A DNA stretch of 43,619 nucleotides, from positions 1-43,619 of the forward strand of contig JAGFNK010000436.1 of assembly GCA_025769875.1 (NCBI GenBank), in the 5' to 3' direction. Origin of the DNA: Russula earlei. Taxonomy: Eukaryota > Basidiomycota > Agaricomycetes > Russulales > Russulaceae. Both the position numbers and the translations under genes were made by a program. Below the pieces are notes generated by a model. It saw nothing but the letters and a program-made list of their open reading frames with translations, had not been told where the DNA came from and did not search any database. Below are positions 39,514 to 43,619 of the stretch, in pieces (within the stretch, counting starts at the first letter, position 1; each line of letters begins with the position of its first letter).

Positions 39514-40072
39514 ATCTCTTGAGCATCTGTGACAGGTGGTGATGAAGGAGTTGATGTTGGAATTGGCAGGTCTGATGCCACAGACAAGGATGCTTGGTGT
39601 CGTTTAGCAGCTTTGTCACTGGCTTTCTTCACTTCAATAGTGTGTTTATGGGCAGAGAGTGTGGGTGCTGCCGAATTGGAGGCATCAAGAAGCTTTCTTG
39701 ATGCTGTCAGTAACTGTTTTGGGCGAGGCAGTGATGAAGCAGTATTTGTTGACATCCTCAGTGACAGTGGGAATAGTATGATTCTTGTGTTTGGGCAGTA
39801 TTTTTGTGGCAGAAAAGTGGCACAAGTTCATGGATGGATGGTAAAAAAAAAATGCAGAACTCAGAATTAAAATTTGAGCACATGACTAAGGTCAACATGT
39901 CATGTCATGTTAACACTATAAAGCTGTGGCTTGAGGGCCCGGCTTGGGCTTCATTGAGTGCAAGCTGGGCCATGGGCCCTCCAAAGCTGGTTGTAAGGCC
40001 CAGCTCAGCTTGGGCTTCTAGGGCTTGGTAGCCTGGGCTTGACAGCTTGGAGCCGAGCCTTGCACATCACTA
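39514..40072 (-). mobile_element. hAT-like transposon remnant, 5' part
   Basis: Reading the minus strand, the end at 40072 is TAGTGATGTGCAAGGCTCGG, a typical hAT terminus, followed by many subterminal GGCCC/AGCCCAAGC repeats (39930-40060). An ORF starts at 39755 (MSTNTASSLPRPKQLLTASR, KKASDKAAKRHQASLSVASD) and runs into the junction at 39513; it is probably the N-terminus of the transposase or of a carried gene. The 3' part is lost, so no target duplication can be checked. Confidence 0.55.
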
Positions 40073-40527
40073 GCTGCAAAGCATGTGCTTCACTATTTGA
40101 AGGGCACCATTGATCTCAAACTTGTTTACAAGCCCTCTGATTCACCAGAACACTTCAACACATACTCAGATTCAGATCATGGAGGCAATCCTGACAACAG
40201 GAAGTCCACTGGAGGCTATGTAGTCAAGATTGGCACTGGAGCAGTCTCCTGGAGCTCAAAGCTGCAGTCCCTAGTTGCCTTGTCCACCACTGAGGCAGAA
40301 CACATTTCAGCTGTTGAAGCTGGAAAGGAGATCCTCTGGTTGCACCAGTTTATGGGGGAGCTTGGATACAAGATGTCTGGACCATCACTGCTCAGGATGG
40401 ATAACACAGGATATGGCTGCAGACATTCTCACCAAGGCCTTGAATCAGATAAAGGTACTTAAGTGCATTGGGATGCTTGGATTATCATATGGCTGAGTGA
40501 CCAGAGCCTTGTACTGACATGGGGGAG
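40073..40527 (+). pseudogene. Copia-3 RNase H fragment with polypurine tract
   Basis: Starts at AAKHVLHYLKGTIDLKLVYK, then YSDSDHGGNPDNRKSTGGYV, SWSSKLQSLVALSTTEAEHI and LRMDNT. About 60 residues are then missing and MAADILTKALNQIKVLKCIG follows in another frame to a stop at 40494. CATGGGGGAG (polypurine tract) lies directly before the LTR at 40528. Its left side is cut by the hAT remnant. Confidence 0.85.
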
Positions 40528-41399
40528 TGTCATTGTGATTTATTACTGATGCACTGTAGATATCACTCTGGGGTGTCAGCACAATGCTCCAGATAGTAGT
40601 TCCATTATTTGGATTGATTTATGGCTTAGTCAGGTCGATATTACAGGCAGAGGAGCAGTAGTATACCTTAGTCTCAATTGCTCCTCTGCAGGTGTGTAGT
40701 AGTTTGACTCCTCATAACAATACCAGTCTCAATTGCTCCTCTGCAGTTCCCTTTGAGTCCTGTGGACATAAGGGTGCTAATAGGTTGCTTATTTAACAGT
40801 ATTAGGGTTGACTCTAATGACCCTAATAGAACTATATAAGGGGCCTTATAAGCAACTCTATTCCCTGAACCAAACTACAAGTCCTCAAATGACTGGCCCT
40901 AAACTAACTAACAGTAAATGGATCAGGTGCTTTGCATGTGTACTAAGGCAGTGAACACATGGACAGTAAAGGCTCTTACTCATCGATAGGAGCCTTCTTA
41001 CTCAGCAGCTTACTGAGCATGACAGAGCATGCTCAGTAAGCATACTCCAACTTCTTACTCATCTGTCAATTGTGCTTGATAACAAGGTTATGACTTGTTC
41101 CCTATTTAGCAGTTCTCTTGTAGTATATAAGTGCTCAATAAAGTAGTGGACAGTCTTCAGACTGTCCATTTGTTTATGGCACTCTCTACCCCTGGGATAC
41201 TCCTTTAAGGACCATCCCCTTGTGACCATTCTGGCCTCTTCCCTGCATACCTGCTCGACTCTACCAGTAACCATACCTCTTTGGTACTTGGTACTGCTTT
41301 GGACTCTACTTCTTGCCCATGCCATCTTGGACATCTATTGACTTATCTTTGAACTTATCCTTGCTCTTGAACTGGATTGTTCAACAGTGAGTCTTGACA
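40528..41399 (+). mobile_element. LTR of copia-3, related to solo LTR family 1 (copy D)
   Basis: 872 bp from TGTCATTGTGATT to GTCTTGACA. From about 40799 to 41399 it matches family 1 copies A-C closely (same order, TATATAAG, hairpin at 41008-41041, ACTGTCCATTTG). The first 270 bases are unrelated to them and contain a repeated CTCAATTGCTCCTCTGCAG (about 40674 and 40730). Because it directly follows a copia polypurine tract, it is a true 3' LTR and shows that family 1 belongs to copia elements. Low in CpG. Confidence 0.7.
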
Positions 41400-42754
41400 T
41401 CTGGACAGTCTCTACCAACCTGTGCTGACCAGTCAACCCATCAAGTGTCTGACAACATCCCCACTGCTGGGTCTCTGGAGCCTCACACTCCCAACATCCA
41501 ACTCCTCACTCTTCCCCAATCTTTCCCCCTTGTCCTGGGGCTGACTCCACCACCTGGACCTCCCCCTGATGCAGTACTCCCTCTCCCAGGGACTTACACA
41601 GAAGACAACCCTTCCTCTGAACAAGAAAACCTTCCTCCCATTCTGTGTGGCTTCTTCAACCCCCCTGATTGTTACGAATACACCTTTCACCCTCACCAGT
41701 TTCAAGTCTACTGCATTCGACAAAATGAACTTGAACACTGGCATCCTTTGGAGGAAGCAGGACGATGCGACACCCTCTCTACCATCCCTACTATAGGTCA
41801 CTTGTTCCAGTGACCATCCACTGACACCTTTGTCTCCCCTTTCCGGGCCAAAACTGCCCACAATTTTGCAGTTCTGCCTACCAATCCTGACCTCATCAGG
41901 TAATTTAACCTAGCAAGTTTTGAGGTGTGTAGCTCCGTAGGCATACACCCTCCAGAAATAGACTTCCCATTTGGTCACCTACATTACCTGTTTAACTCAT
42001 CCATGCATCGCCATTTGGAAACATTGGCCCCTGTCTATCATTTTATCATTCAAGAATGCTTACTTGAATACCCTTGACTCTGTCTTTACCCCACCTTAGC
42101 TCACTTTTGCTTTCTGCCCTGTCTCCCTTTGAACCCTTTGCTCACTTTGGATCCCCTTTGCCTGGGTATCATCAACATAGCTTCCTAGTGCACAGTTCTT
42201 AAACAGTAAGAACTACCCTTGTAACACTAGACCATCAAAACAAAGTTCTTTTTTAGTGCCTCCACGATTCACAGTTTCCCCCAACCCAAGTGATTCTGAG
42301 TACAACTCAGAAGATGACGCCATCCTTCATCAGAGGGAACTGATCCTCAACCATCTCCCAGCCCTTCAAGACATCTACTTTCCCCCTGTGTCCACTGTCA
42401 ACATCTATGACTGCCAACACATTGATATTTGGTTGCACAACACCTACGTCCTCTGAGACCTAGTAGGCCTCCTCCCTTTTGGTCAAATCCTAAACCAAGT
42501 ACAATATGACCTCTTCATCAACACCTTGAACCACCTCGTTGAACCTGCTTGACACCAATCACTGTATTGGCACCTCTTGAACTCAAGAGATTTTGAAGGA
42601 CAGCCTACCTGCATCCTTACCCTCACCAACAGTGACAAGAAGCTGTGGACTGAAGTTATCCTGCCACAGCACTATGCCCTTGTCCAAGAACTATTGGAGG
42701 GTCAAGCCTCATATTACCTGACCCTTTTCACCCTCATGCATGAGCACATTGCGG
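41400..42754 (+). pseudogene. Unrecognised decayed ORF, first part
   Basis: One frame carries protein-like sequence with in-frame stops: QENLPPILCGFFNPPDCYEY, FHPHQFQVYCIRQNELEHWH, stop (41814), FEVCSSVGIHPPEIDFPFGH, stop. Then from 42256 NPSDSEYNSEDDAILHQREL, stop, FGQILNQVQYDLFINTLNHL, stop, SDKKLWTEVILPQHYALVQE and YYLTLFTLMHEHIA. Most stops are TGA, as expected from decay of CGA. It is low in Cys and rich in Pro and His, with no domain recognised. It looks like a repeated gene family or a transposon-borne protein; unknown. Confidence 0.5.
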
Positions 42755-43271
42755 TGTAAGGAAGATTATGGCTGGCCTCAAAATCACATGCGAAAACATG
42801 ACGTGACATGACATGAGACTGACCCCTCAGCTCCCTTTCATCCCTTGCCACCTCCCTCTCGTTCCAGGCCATCCACTGACCACACACCACAAGCCACCTT
42901 GCATGTGACATCAAGACCTCAATCACATCACCCAGCCCTCACCACTGACCATGCGTGCATGCCACGCCTCCACACACTAGACATGTTCGCATCCCAAGTC
43001 TTTCATCATGGCCTTGACTGCCTTGCCCAGTCTCGATTCTCTTTCATGCCTATCTCTCCCTTTCATGCCTTTCATCTCTAGTACCTTCTCTCCTGTATAT
43101 AAACTGCTTAGCTGCAGAGTTCCAGAAGACTGAGAATAAGACCCCTCCTTGCAACCCACTCCTCTCTGCCTGCAAAAAACAAGAAGCATCACCAGTTGTG
43201 CAGACCACTTGCTCTACTCTCTCCCCCTCTCCTCTCTCTTTCCTTGGACTGGTCAGCGTTATGATCTCACA
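42755..43271 (+). mobile_element. Candidate solo LTR splitting the unknown ORF
   Basis: 517 bp from TGTAAGGAAGATTATG to TTATGATCTCACA, with TATATAAA at 43097, an AATAAG signal soon after and long pyrimidine tracts. Protein-like sequence stops at its left edge and resumes at its right edge. The flanks TGCGG and TGCAT agree in only three of five bases, so the assignment is tentative. Confidence 0.4.
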
Positions 43272-43619
43272 TGCATGTCCCTGGACTCACTACAGTGGTG
43301 CAGTGCAACTACCTTTGCCTTAACAGATTCACACAAGGAGGACAAGCAACCCTCCAACTAGCCTATGTAGAAGGCAGAAGGTACATTTACAATTGGATCG
43401 AAGCTACATGGACCCATGGCATCATTGATGCCCCACAGAACCTCATAGACCCTGCAGGACTATACTCCCCACCCCCAGCAGTTTACACTGGCCCCCCTGT
43501 CCCAGAAGGACTCTCCACTATCAGCTGACCTCGCACCCCCATTGTAAGATGGACCCCTACCAGTAGCCTCATCACCTGCTGGTCTCCTACCCTGACTCAT
43601 CCAGGAGTCTGCCTTTGCC
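43272..43619 (+). pseudogene. Unrecognised decayed ORF, second part
   Basis: Open from 43272 to 43526: HVPGLTTVVQCNYLCLNRFT, QGGQATLQLAYVEGRRYIYN and WIEATWTHGIIDAPQNLIDP, followed by a Pro-rich end and TGA, then further protein-like sequence to the window edge. Probably the continuation of 41400-42754. Confidence 0.45.

Noticed and set aside
1..43619. tRNA, rRNA, CRISPR or prokaryotic operon features
   Set aside because: None seen. The introns, retrotransposon types and gene content are eukaryotic and fungal.

Overview
The window is a piece of a fungal genome, almost certainly a filamentous basidiomycete (Agaricomycetes). The host genes carry many short introns (about 50 to 140 bases, GT..AG), and the mobile elements are fungal Ty1/copia, Ty3/gypsy (chromovirus), hAT and PIF/Harbinger types. 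No species can be named from sequence alone. There are no bacterial features, no CRISPR array and no rRNA or tRNA gene that I could find.

Layout. (1) 1-1284, minus strand: a cystathionine gamma-lyase-type gene, cut by the window edge. (2) About 1.3-27.1 kb: an AT-rich island built almost entirely of transposons inserted into one another. An old Myb/SANT-type ORF beside a PIF/Harbinger-like terminus is split by a solo LTR (copy A) and by a decayed copia element (copia-1, 3675-24978). Copia-1 is itself split by a Tourist/PIF-like MITE, a solo LTR of a second family, and two solo LTRs of the first family (B and C). Solo LTR C is split in turn by an intact copia element (copia-2, 11127-15898) and a nearly intact chromovirus (16110-23505). 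Target-site duplications (TSDs) support every insertion except copia-1 itself. An internally deleted hAT element with an 8-bp TSD closes the island at 27092. (3) 27.1-39.5 kb: host sequence with CSN3 (COP9 signalosome subunit 3), a WrbA/Pst2-type flavodoxin-like quinone reductase, two small unrecognised multi-exon genes, a complete 12-TM-type MFS transporter and the 3' stub of a second copy of it. (4) 39.5-43.6 kb: more transposon debris, namely an hAT remnant fused to the broken MFS copy, a copia 3' end with its LTR, and a decayed ORF family that I do not recognise.

The most informative signals are four. The chromovirus carries an 11-nt primer-binding site that is the perfect complement of its own predicted mRNA 5' end, which is Tf1-type self-priming. 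The same element has an extra ORF after pol with two CCHC zinc knuckles. Between the paired LTRs of copia-2 and of the chromovirus, 14 of 15 differences lie at CpG sites as C-to-T or G-to-A changes, and the same change explains several stops and the mutated reverse-transcriptase active site of copia-1. Finally, the nesting gives a readable order of events.
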